A stretch of DNA of 6,129 nucleotides. Source: Syntrophaceae bacterium UBA2188. GTDB taxonomy: Bacteria > Desulfobacterota > BSN033 > UBA1163. Below the pieces are notes generated by a model. That model did not search any database and was not told the DNA's origin. It worked only from the letters and a program-made list of their open reading frames with translations. Made by a program: the position numbers and the translations under genes. Location of the stretch: contig DCVM01000001.1 of assembly GCA_002327985.1 (NCBI GenBank), forward strand, positions 1 through 6,129, written 5' to 3'. Below, piece by piece: positions 1 to 4,981 of the stretch; position 1 is the first letter of the stretch, and each line of letters opens with the position of its first letter.

Positions 1-79
1 CCCCCCATTTCACGGAACCGCTGACAAGGCTATTTTGCCATTGACAAATTCAACATTTTTTGATACGTAAAGTGAACTA

Positions 80-99
80 CCCCGCAGCAAGCTGCGGGG
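80..99. repeat. REP-like perfect hairpin (CCCCGCAGC / GCTGCGGGG)
   Basis: A perfect 9-bp inverted repeat, CCCCGCAGC at 80-88 and GCTGCGGGG at 91-99, is separated by only AA. It is flanked by CTAC on the left and CATC on the right. No T-run follows on either strand, so it is not a typical terminator. The form (short GC-rich palindrome with a conserved flank, in a gene-free stretch next to other hairpins) is that of a REP element. A diverged relative lies at 222-242. Copy number elsewhere in the genome cannot be seen here. Confidence 0.7.
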
Positions 100-122
100 C
101 ATCAAATTCTCTAAAAAACTTT

Positions 123-210
123 CCTCCCCCTTGATGGGGGAGGATTAAGGTGGGGGTGATGATAAGATCATTTCCCCCTCACCCTAACCCTCTCCCCCCA
201 GGGGAGAGGG
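123..210. repeat. BIME-like pair of inverted REP hairpins
   Basis: There are two hairpins. CCTCCCCC (123-130) pairs with GGGGGAGG (136-143) around a 5-nt loop. CCCTCTCCCC (188-197) pairs with GGGGAGAGGG (201-210) around a 3-nt loop. The two units are inverted copies of each other: the reverse complement of 136-152 (CACCTTAATCCTCCCCC) matches 180-197 (CACCCTAACCCTCTCCCC) with two mismatches and one indel. A head-to-head pair of related hairpins with a short spacer is the architecture of a BIME or a small MITE. The CACCCTAACCCTCTCCCC core is a motif I recognise from dispersed repeats in many environmental bacterial genomes. No transposase is in the window. Confidence 0.7.
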
Positions 211-221
211 AGGCCATTCAT

Positions 222-242
222 CCCCCCAGCAGAGCTGAGGGG
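222..242. repeat. Diverged REP-like hairpin
   Basis: CCCCCCAGC (222-230) pairs with GCTGAGGGG (234-242) around AGA, with one C/A mismatch. Sequence and flank (GGGGTAT after the stem) resemble the hairpin at 80-99, so this is probably a second, diverged copy of the same family. Its right arm overlaps the -35 region of the promoter proposed at 235-264. Confidence 0.55.
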
Positions 243-264
243 TATTCTGGCATATTTTTATAAT
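235..264 (+). promoter_or_regulatory. Likely sigma-70 promoter of the riboswitch transcript
   Basis: A perfect TATAAT lies at 259-264. With an 18-base spacer the -35 position is CTGAGG (235-240), which keeps only TGA of TTGACA and is weak. The predicted transcription start is near 271, just before the 5' side of the aptamer that begins about 274. That position relative to the riboswitch is the main support. The -35 segment lies inside a REP-like hairpin arm. Confidence 0.5.
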
Positions 265-270
265 AGTTAA

Positions 271-356
271 GCTGGCTCACCCGATAAAGCTCAACCCTTC
301 GTGAGAAGAGGGCGGAAAGCGGCGGGTCTATAAATTAAAAGATGGCCGAGCTGCCG
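271..356 (+). promoter_or_regulatory. Cyclic dinucleotide riboswitch aptamer, GEMM-I (c-di-GMP-I)-like
   Basis: Hallmarks of the GEMM-I class appear in order. A stem at 295-300/305-311 (one bulged A) is capped by a GTGA (GNRA) tetraloop at 301-304. The joining segment GGCGGAAAGC follows at 311-320, where the family has GACGCAAAGC. CGGGTCTA (323-330) and GATGGCCG (341-348) look like the tetraloop-receptor stem around an AT-rich apical loop. GAGCTGCCG (348-356) matches the family's 3' GGUUGCCG strand. GGCTC (274-278) can pair with GAGCT (348-352) as the closing P1 helix, with one G-U pair. It departs from consensus in the 5' segment, AGCTCAACC where GGCAAACC is usual. By hand alignment the base equivalent to the ligand-contacting G20 of the Vibrio Vc2 aptamer looks like A, as reported for cGAMP-sensing GEMM-Ib members; this alignment is uncertain. 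The aptamer's 3' strand is shared with the terminator at 344-388, as expected of a transcriptional switch. Confidence 0.65.
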
Positions 357-388
357 AAGGATGGACCTCCGGTAGTCTCGGCCTTTTT
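344..388 (+). terminator. Rho-independent terminator, expression platform of the riboswitch
   Basis: GGCCGAGCTGCCG (344-356) pairs with CGGTAGTCTCGGCC (370-383), with G-U pairs and one bulged T. TTTTT follows at 384-388. The left arm is also the 3' strand of the aptamer (P1 side), so aptamer closure and terminator formation should be mutually exclusive. This implies that ligand binding favours read-through toward the gene at 577. Confidence 0.75.
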
Positions 389-513
389 ATTCTAAACGGA
401 GGGATATTCCTTATCTGATTGCTATTATTATTAATTTCCACCCATCTCTATTTTCCCTTTGCTTCATCAATGATTCTGGAGATCAAGGTATTCCATCTGA
501 GCTCGATTACATT

Positions 514-546
514 TAATTAGAGGAATTTGGGGGAACTATCTAATTA
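514..546. promoter_or_regulatory. Inverted repeat upstream of the DUF2267-like gene
   Basis: A perfect 8-bp inverted repeat, TAATTAGA (514-521) and TCTAATTA (539-546), has a 17-base centre. It ends 14 bases before the ribosome binding site at 561-569. It could be a regulator-binding palindrome or a weak mRNA hairpin. AT-rich repeats of this size can occur by chance, so the functional call is tentative. Confidence 0.3.
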
Positions 547-576
547 GGGATTTTTCTAAAGAAGGAGGGTTGTAAT

Positions 577-837
577 ATGAAAACAAGAAAAGAATTTCTT
601 GAAGCTGTGATGAAGGTGGCCAACCTGAAAGATTTGAAACAAGCTGATGAGGCAGCCCGTTCAGTGATTTCGCTCACAAAGTTAATCATTGGGGACGAAT
701 TATCCCAAAAGATTGCAGAAATCTCACCTTCGGATCTTCGTGAGGGATGGGAATCTATTAGGGCCGTACAAATGGATGACTACGAACGTGATGAGCTCCT
801 TTTCGAAACCGGGGAAGTTTTAGAAGAAAGGTTATAA
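577..837 (+). CDS. DUF2267-like small protein
   Basis: An 86-residue, highly charged, mostly helical soluble protein with no signal peptide or membrane segment. The pattern (N-terminal KTRKEFLEAVMKVA, then EAARSVISLTKLIIGDELSQKIAEISPSDLREGW) resembles DUF2267. In that family an E/D-F-L-x-x-V helix is followed by A-x-x-V-L-x-x-L, a G-x-E-L helix, and a short P-x-x-L-R segment. Only one repeat unit is present, whereas DUF2267 proteins often carry two. The biochemical role of the family is not established. The start is well supported: GAAGGAGGG at 561-569 lies 7 bases before ATG. The gene lies about 190 bases beyond the riboswitch terminator, with no obvious promoter between, so its expression probably depends on read-through. 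A terminator at 943-982 closes the unit. Family assignment is by eye. Confidence 0.8.
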   Translation: MKTRKEFLEAVMKVANLKDLKQADEAARSVISLTKLIIGDELSQKIAEISPSDLREGWESIRAVQMDDYERDELLFETGEVLEERL

Positions 838-942
838 GAGACCCCATCAAAATTTTTAAAATGTAACTGAACAGGTAGAATATGGTCCACTGACAACTAT
901 TTATTCAAGTAGGTGGATATATGGGTTCGGGAAGAGCACAAA

Positions 943-982
943 CCCCATTCTTATCAAAATAAATGAATGGGGCTTTTTATTT
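943..982 (+). terminator. Rho-independent terminator after the DUF2267-like gene
   Basis: CCCCATTC (943-950) and GAATGGGG (965-972) form a perfect 8-bp stem with a 14-nt loop, followed by CTTTTTATTT. It lies 105 bases past the stop codon at 837. The intervening stretch (838-942) holds no ORF or recognisable RNA motif. An ACCCCAT at 841-847 could compete for the GGGG arm, but nothing else suggests attenuation here. Confidence 0.8.
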
Positions 983-1028
983 GTCCGATTAGGTGTGAAA
1001 TTTCGGCCTATTTTAAGACGCAAAGAAG

Positions 1029-1862
1029 ATGAGAAATCAATATGCTAAAGCAAAAGATCACCTTATAAATGAGTGGGTGGAATTGCGCCAAAGAATTACT
1101 AAATTACAAACATCAGAAATTCAGGTCCAGCAGGTGGGAGAGGAAATCAAGAAACTCGACGGAAATATGGAACGCCTTATTAACCTTATTGGGCAATTCG
1201 AAACCAGCGATAAAGAACTGGAAAACGGAACCACTGAGCAGGCAAAGGAAGAAGAAGCACTGCGGACATCCTTGGCTGAATATGATGCTATTATCGAAGC
1301 ATTCGATGGATCAATCTATATTTGTTCCAATGATTACAAAGTTGAGTTCATGAATGAGCGCTTCATCCAACGTACGGGTTACAATCCCATCGGTCAGGAG
1401 TGTTATAAGGCCCTCCATAACCTGGACTTGATCTGCCCTTGGTGCGTGAACGAAAAGGTATTTCAGGGCGAAACAGTTCGACGGGAAGTGCTCAGTCCAA
1501 AGGATAACCGTTGGTATTATACCGTCAACACACCCATTCGTCACCCAGACGGTCGCATATCTAAAATGGCAATGATCCAAGATATTACTGAGCGCAAAAA
1601 AATAGAGGAGGCGCTGCGAGAGAGTGAAAAGAGGTACCATACCCTTTTCGAAGAGTCCAGAGACGCTATCTACATTACAACCCGAGAAGGCAGGTTTGTT
1701 GACCTCAACCAAGCTGGATTAACCCTCTTTGGTTTTACTAAACAAGAGATAATAGGCATGAATATCCGGGAGATATATGTCCATGCCTCTGATCAGCAGA
1801 ATTTGTGTGCTTTGTCTTATAAGGATTTTGATTTGATGTCTTCTTTGGGACTTCCACATTAA
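1029..1862 (+). CDS. Tandem PAS domain sensor protein, truncated in the second PAS
   Basis: A 277-residue soluble protein. Residues 1-80 are charged and probably coiled-coil (many K/E, heptad-like L/I). PAS domain 1 spans about 84-190 and ends in the classic DITERKK linker. It contains C125 and the CPWC pair C136/C139, a cysteine set seen in a PAS subfamily of anaerobes that might bind a metal, an Fe-S cluster or a redox cofactor (inference). PAS domain 2 starts at RYHTLFEESRDAIYI (202-216) and keeps the N-x-A-x-x-x-x-F-G-F/Y motif. PAS similarity stops near residue 257, and the last 20 residues (CALSYKDF... to SLGLPH) look unrelated, so roughly the C-terminal half of this domain is missing. 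Neither other frame past 1800 resumes a PAS sequence, so a deletion or junction fits better than a simple frameshift. No kinase, GGDEF or other output domain is present. The start is uncertain: no well-spaced ribosome binding site, and an in-frame stop at 1014-1016 limits extension. The gene may be a remnant of a longer sensor kinase. Confidence 0.85.
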   Translation: MRNQYAKAKDHLINEWVELRQRITKLQTSEIQVQQVGEEIKKLDGNMERLINLIGQFETSDKELENGTTEQAKEEEALRTSLAEYDAIIEAFDGSIYICSNDYKVEFMNERFIQRTGYNPIGQECYKALHNLDLICPWCVNEKVFQGETVRREVLSPKDNRWYYTVNTPIRHPDGRISKMAMIQDITERKKIEEALRESEKRYHTLFEESRDAIYITTREGRFVDLNQAGLTLFGFTKQEIIGMNIREIYVHASDQQNLCALSYKDFDLMSSLGLPH

Positions 1863-1909
1863 CCGATTCAGATTGGGAAGGGCAGGCTAAAACGAATAGG
1901 AGGTGGGTT

Positions 1910-2209
1910 ATGGCGACAAAATCCAAGAAAAAACCCAAGGTAACTGAAAAGGTAAAGAGAACTGAGTTTAGCTTATCAGCACCTCAAGCACAAAGTGTGT
2001 TCCTATCCGGAGATTTTAACCAATGGGATCTCTCTTCACACCCCTTGAAGCACGATAAGAATGGGATGTGGAAAATATCACTGAATCTCAATCCTGGGCA
2101 ATATGAATACAGGTTCTTCGTGGATGGTAAATGGCAGACTGACCCCAGTTGCTCTGATTTTGTGGAGAATCCCTTTGGAACATCGAATTGTTTAAAGATA
2201 GTAGAATAA
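1910..2209 (+). CDS. Stand-alone AMPK/CBM48 glycogen-binding domain protein
   Basis: A 99-residue protein. After a Lys-rich N-terminus (residues 4-17) the rest is a single early-set beta-sandwich of the AMPK1_CBM/CBM48 family: VFLSGDFNQW (30-39), then NGMW (51-54), LNPGQYEYRFFVDGKW (60-75), TDP (77-79), ENPFG (86-90) and N93. Against the AMPK beta-subunit domain, W39, W75 and N93 sit where the sugar-stacking Trp pair and the Asn lie, and R68 replaces the usual Lys. The key carbohydrate contacts therefore seem kept, and binding to glycogen or another alpha-glucan is likely. No enzyme domain is attached, unlike in branching enzymes or isoamylases. The start is certain: TAGGAGGTG at 1897-1905 precedes ATG by 4 bases. 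It follows the PAS gene by 47 bases and may be co-transcribed with it. Confidence 0.9.
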   Translation: MATKSKKKPKVTEKVKRTEFSLSAPQAQSVFLSGDFNQWDLSSHPLKHDKNGMWKISLNLNPGQYEYRFFVDGKWQTDPSCSDFVENPFGTSNCLKIVE

Positions 2210-2350
2210 GGATCAAGGCATCTGCGAGAATTTTTAGTTGTAGAGGAGGAATCGCAAATAAATTTTCAGTCAATAGAACTGTTTATGTAAATATAAAAAT
2301 ATTGTGCTAAATGGCAAAGAATTTCGTCAAGAAGAAAGGAGGTGTTTTAT

Positions 2351-3793
2351 ATGGACTTCAAATCGAAGATCGAAGGATTTACAACACATCAGGCGATTTA
2401 CCTCATCCTCGATTTGTTGAACAGGATTTCAGACGAAAATCTGATTCGGCTGACCTATCTGGGAGAAAAGCTCACTTCAGATGAGGAGGTTCTTTCTGGT
2501 ATTGCCGGAGTACGCCGTCTTCTTCAGGATCCCCGACATCCCGCCAAGCGTCTTTTTCAGCGGGTACTCAATTATCTACCTCCTCAAAATAGTCGTTCCC
2601 TCTTCGAAACTCTGTTTTATAGGGCATGGTTTCTGGGAGGGAAGAAACGTGAGCAATTCGAGTTTGAACATGGATTCTGGCCTCCTTTTGTCATGATCCT
2701 TTCACCGAAGCTCCATTGCAACCTCCGATGCAAAGGATGCTACACCTTAGGATATGGGACCAAACCCGAGCTTCCCTTTGAACTGGTCAAAAGGGTCCTA
2801 TCGGAGTGCCAAGAGATGGGAATACATTTTATTACCGTTCTTGGCGGCGAACCTTTTGTCTATCCGAATCTCTTCCGGATGATAGAGGAGCATCACGAGA
2901 TTTTCTTCCAGGTCTATACGAACGGCACCTTGTTGACCCGTGAAAAGGCAAAAAGATTATCAGAATTAGGAAATGTCATGGTCGTGCTCAGCATCGAGGG
3001 CTATGAGGAAGAGACAGACCAGTGGCGAGGGAAAGGGGTCTACAAAAAAATCATGAACGCTTTCGACGATCTCAGAGAAGCCAGGGTTCTTATCGGGACC
3101 TCGGCAACGGTCACCAGGCAAAATGTAGAAATTGTGGCTTCAGAGCCCTTTGTGGATTTTATGCTTGAAAAGGGAACTTTTGCCCAAATGTACTTCCTGT
3201 ATCTCCCTGTAAATGGTCAGGCCGATTTTTCGCTGATGGTTACCCCCGAGCAGCGTAATCATCTCCGGAAACAGGTCGTGTACTTCAGGCAGACAAAGGA
3301 GATGTTCTTCCTGGACTTCTGGAATGATGGCCCCCACGTGAATGGCTGTATTGCTGGAGGACGCCGTTACTTCCACTTGAATGCCAAGGGAGATGTGGAG
3401 CCCTGTGTTTATACCCACATCGCAACGGACAATATTCGTGACACCACACTTGCCAAAACCCTGGACAGTCCTCTTTTCAGGTCGATTCGAGCAAGACAGC
3501 CTCATAATTCGAATCACCTCCGGCCCTGCATGATCATTGATAATCCCAATGTGATGCGACAGGTGATTGAAGAGATAAAGCCCTACTTCACCCATCCCGG
3601 TGCTGAGGAAATATACACATCAAAGAGTGACAAAATGGATGACTATGCCAAACGTTTTGCGGAATTGGCTGACCGGGTCTGGCAGAATGAGTATACCAAC
3701 GGTCAGGTGGAGCCGGAAATTCAAAAGACGGAAAGAAGTAGCTTTTCGTGGCCTTCGGATGGAGTCCAATGGAATTCAAGAGGGGCAGCATAA
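2351..3793 (+). CDS. Radical SAM protein with SPASM-like C-terminal cysteines
   Basis: A 480-residue cytoplasmic enzyme. Residues 1-110 form a helical N-terminal extension. The radical SAM core starts at FVMILSPKLHC. C123, C127 and C130 form the CxxxCxxC motif that ligates the [4Fe-4S] cluster activating S-adenosylmethionine, GGEP (165-168) is the SAM amino-group loop, and YTNGTLL (189-195) follows. The C-terminal part has NGCIAGGRRYFHLNAKGDVEPC (C333, C352) and RPC (C393), a SPASM-like pattern for an auxiliary cluster. The core and tail match a widespread family of about 450-480 residues in anaerobic bacteria and archaea whose substrate I do not know. The last 25 or so residues look variable. 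ATG 2351 is chosen because AAGGAGGTG (2336-2344) lies 6 bases upstream; the in-frame GTG at 2342 is inside that ribosome binding site. The upstream gap of 141 bases shows no clear promoter. Confidence 0.93.
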   Translation: MDFKSKIEGFTTHQAIYLILDLLNRISDENLIRLTYLGEKLTSDEEVLSGIAGVRRLLQDPRHPAKRLFQRVLNYLPPQNSRSLFETLFYRAWFLGGKKREQFEFEHGFWPPFVMILSPKLHCNLRCKGCYTLGYGTKPELPFELVKRVLSECQEMGIHFITVLGGEPFVYPNLFRMIEEHHEIFFQVYTNGTLLTREKAKRLSELGNVMVVLSIEGYEEETDQWRGKGVYKKIMNAFDDLREARVLIGTSATVTRQNVEIVASEPFVDFMLEKGTFAQMYFLYLPVNGQADFSLMVTPEQRNHLRKQVVYFRQTKEMFFLDFWNDGPHVNGCIAGGRRYFHLNAKGDVEPCVYTHIATDNIRDTTLAKTLDSPLFRSIRARQPHNSNHLRPCMIIDNPNVMRQVIEEIKPYFTHPGAEEIYTSKSDKMDDYAKRFAELADRVWQNEYTNGQVEPEIQKTERSSFSWPSDGVQWNSRGAA

Positions 3794-3929
3794 GTATAGG
3801 TTCATCAACGGTGCGGGTGTATTCTCCCCGTCTTCTCGCTTATCCTCTGGCGGAGAGGACTACTCATTCAGGCTTTTGCCAAGGGAATCAGAAGGAAGAC
3901 CCGTTAAATACGGCAGCAAGGAGGCAAGG

Positions 3930-3998
3930 ATGCTTTACCAAAAAGTACAATTGCTGGAGTCCCATTTGGGGCGATTTGAGAAATATATAGGTATTTGA
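3930..3998 (+). CDS. Possible 22-residue micro-ORF after the radical SAM gene
   Basis: AAGGAGG at 3918-3924 lies 5 bases before ATG, which opens a 22-codon frame: MLYQKVQLLESHLGRFEKYIGI. The peptide is amphipathic and helix-prone. It lies 136 bases after the radical SAM stop and 39 bases before the next gene's start. The same frame is open far upstream, overlapping the radical SAM end, so this could be the tail of a decayed reading frame. It has no cysteine and no obvious precursor-peptide motif. The ribosome binding site is the only positive evidence. Confidence 0.25.
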   Translation: MLYQKVQLLESHLGRFEKYIGI

Positions 3999-4037
3999 GG
4001 TTTGGAAATAACAAAAAACTATGGGAGGTGATTTACA

Positions 4038-4325
4038 GTGTCAGTAAAAATTATCATCGACCGGAAGGTCAGAAAGGGGATGGAATCAGATTTTTCCAAA
4101 TTACTTGAGGAATTAAGAATGAAAGCAATTGCCACAAAGGGGTATATCTCAGGGGAGAGCCTTTGGGCATCTGAGGACCGCCAAAACTGTGTGGTAATTT
4201 CCACATGGCATAGTGCAGAGGAGTGGAGAAATTGGGAAAAAAGTCCAGAAAGGAAAGAGATCCATGGCAAAATTGAAAAATTAATGGTCAGGCTCACAAA
4301 GGTGAAGACATATTTGAATGCCTAA
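4038..4325 (+). CDS. ABM-fold (antibiotic biosynthesis monooxygenase-like) protein
   Basis: A 95-residue protein with the ABM ferredoxin-like pattern. An N-terminal strand VKIIIDRKV leads to a helix with F19-xx-LL-xx-L. GYISGESL (35-42) is the typical G-Y/F-x-x-x-x-x-L strand. VVISTWHSAEEWRNWEKSPER (52-72) matches the family's V-x-x-x-W-x-S-x-E-x-W-x-x-W-x-x-S. This is the whole usual length of a single-domain member. Family members include quinol monooxygenases and heme-degrading enzymes, but many act on unknown substrates; the characteristic Asn of heme-degrading IsdG types is not evident. The start is GTG, supported by GGAGGTG at 4024-4030 with 7 bases spacing. Likely cytoplasmic, possibly handling quinones or oxidised metabolites (inference). 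Confidence 0.88.
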   Translation: MSVKIIIDRKVRKGMESDFSKLLEELRMKAIATKGYISGESLWASEDRQNCVVISTWHSAEEWRNWEKSPERKEIHGKIEKLMVRLTKVKTYLNA

Positions 4326-4395
4326 GTTATCCAGTTAGGAATTAAATTATTTAAAGTTTTGTAAGTCAAATACCAAGATAAGGAGGGATGTAGAG

Positions 4396-4869
4396 ATGGT
4401 GTCAACTGAAATTCTAAAAAGTTTTAGTTTGTTTAGTGGATTGAGCCAAACAGAGTTAGAAGGAATAGCCAAACTGTGCCGGGAACGGATTTACGAAAAT
4501 GGTTCCGTAATCTTTACCATTGGTGGTTGGGCGACAGATGTGTATCTGTTAAAAACCGGAAAGGTGGACATCCAAATTGAGTTTAAGATTTATGACTACG
4601 AAATGATGACTACGGTTTACACAGTAGGAGAAGGAGAGATTTTTGGCTGGTCTGCGTTGGTTCCGCCGCACAGATTAACGGCATCAGCCAGGTGCGAAGG
4701 GAAAGCTGATGTTCTTATGATCAATGGGAAAGAATTGATGGAACTTCTCGAGAAGGATAGAAATATTGGCTATGTGGTCATGAAGAACCTGAGTGGCCTG
4801 ATCAGTTCAAGGCTTGCATCTACCACCATCGCCTTGCGCCACGAAATTCAAAAGCTGATCAAAAAATAA
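4396..4869 (+). CDS. Stand-alone cyclic nucleotide-binding domain protein (CRP-like, no DNA-binding domain)
   Basis: A 157-residue protein with one cNMP-binding (CRP effector) domain: LKSFSLFSGLSQTELEGIAKL (7-27), the jelly-roll strand ENGSVIF (34-40), VYLLKTGKVDI (49-59), and the phosphate-binding cassette GEIFGWSALVPPHRLTA (80-96). E81 and R93 sit at the positions that contact ribose and phosphate in CRP. A longer insert between strands (IEFKIYDYEMMTTVYTV) and a C-terminal helical segment (124-157) follow. CRP/FNR regulators are about 210-240 residues and end in a helix-turn-helix; here the protein ends before that point, so it probably acts by protein contact or as a nucleotide-responsive module. 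The start is firm: AAGGAGGGA at 4380-4388 precedes ATG by 7 bases. The ligand cannot be told from sequence alone. Confidence 0.92.
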   Translation: MVSTEILKSFSLFSGLSQTELEGIAKLCRERIYENGSVIFTIGGWATDVYLLKTGKVDIQIEFKIYDYEMMTTVYTVGEGEIFGWSALVPPHRLTASARCEGKADVLMINGKELMELLEKDRNIGYVVMKNLSGLISSRLASTTIALRHEIQKLIKK

Positions 4870-4877
4870 GTGGTAGG

Positions 4878-4902
4878 TTGAATGACTTATGGTCTCATTC
4901 AA
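4878..4902. repeat. Small inverted repeat between two genes
   Basis: TTGAATGA (4878-4885) and TCATTCAA (4895-4902) form a perfect 8-bp stem with a 9-base loop just after the cNMP-binding gene's stop. No T-run follows on the plus strand, so it is not a classical terminator. It could stabilise the mRNA 3' end or serve as a protein site. Confidence 0.35.
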
Positions 4903-4981
4903 AAGCGGGAAGATAATCACCATTGACTAAATTTGTCATTTGTAAGTCTTTCAAGCAAAATTTTCGCCAAAGGAGATTTTT

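Noticed and set aside
41..69. TTGACA box at 41-46 as a promoter
   Set aside because: The -10 position at 17 bases reads TACGTA, a poor match, and there is no gene directly downstream, only REP-like hairpins.
80..242. CRISPR array
   Set aside because: The repeats are self-complementary hairpins of different sequence with irregular spacing and inverted orientation; there are no uniform direct repeats with spacers.
1311..1712. Minus-strand frame of 133 codons
   Set aside because: Fully inside the PAS gene on the other strand; a clear shadow.
2342..2350. GTG start for the radical SAM gene
   Set aside because: The GTG is part of the AAGGAGGTG ribosome binding site itself; ATG 2351 lies at proper spacing.
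3140..3595. Minus-strand frame of 151 codons
   Set aside because: Antisense to the conserved radical SAM C-terminal region; no domain and no ribosome binding site.
3600..3998. Plus-strand frame overlapping the end of the radical SAM gene
   Set aside because: Its first half is a shadow of the radical SAM coding sequence in another frame, and no ribosome binding site precedes the start. Only its last 22 codons have one, and these are listed separately at low confidence.
4923..4938. TGAC...GTCA half-sites as a CRP/FNR box
   Set aside because: Spacing and half-sites fit neither TGTGA-N6-TCACA nor TTGAT-N4-ATCAA; a 4-bp palindrome is too short to call.
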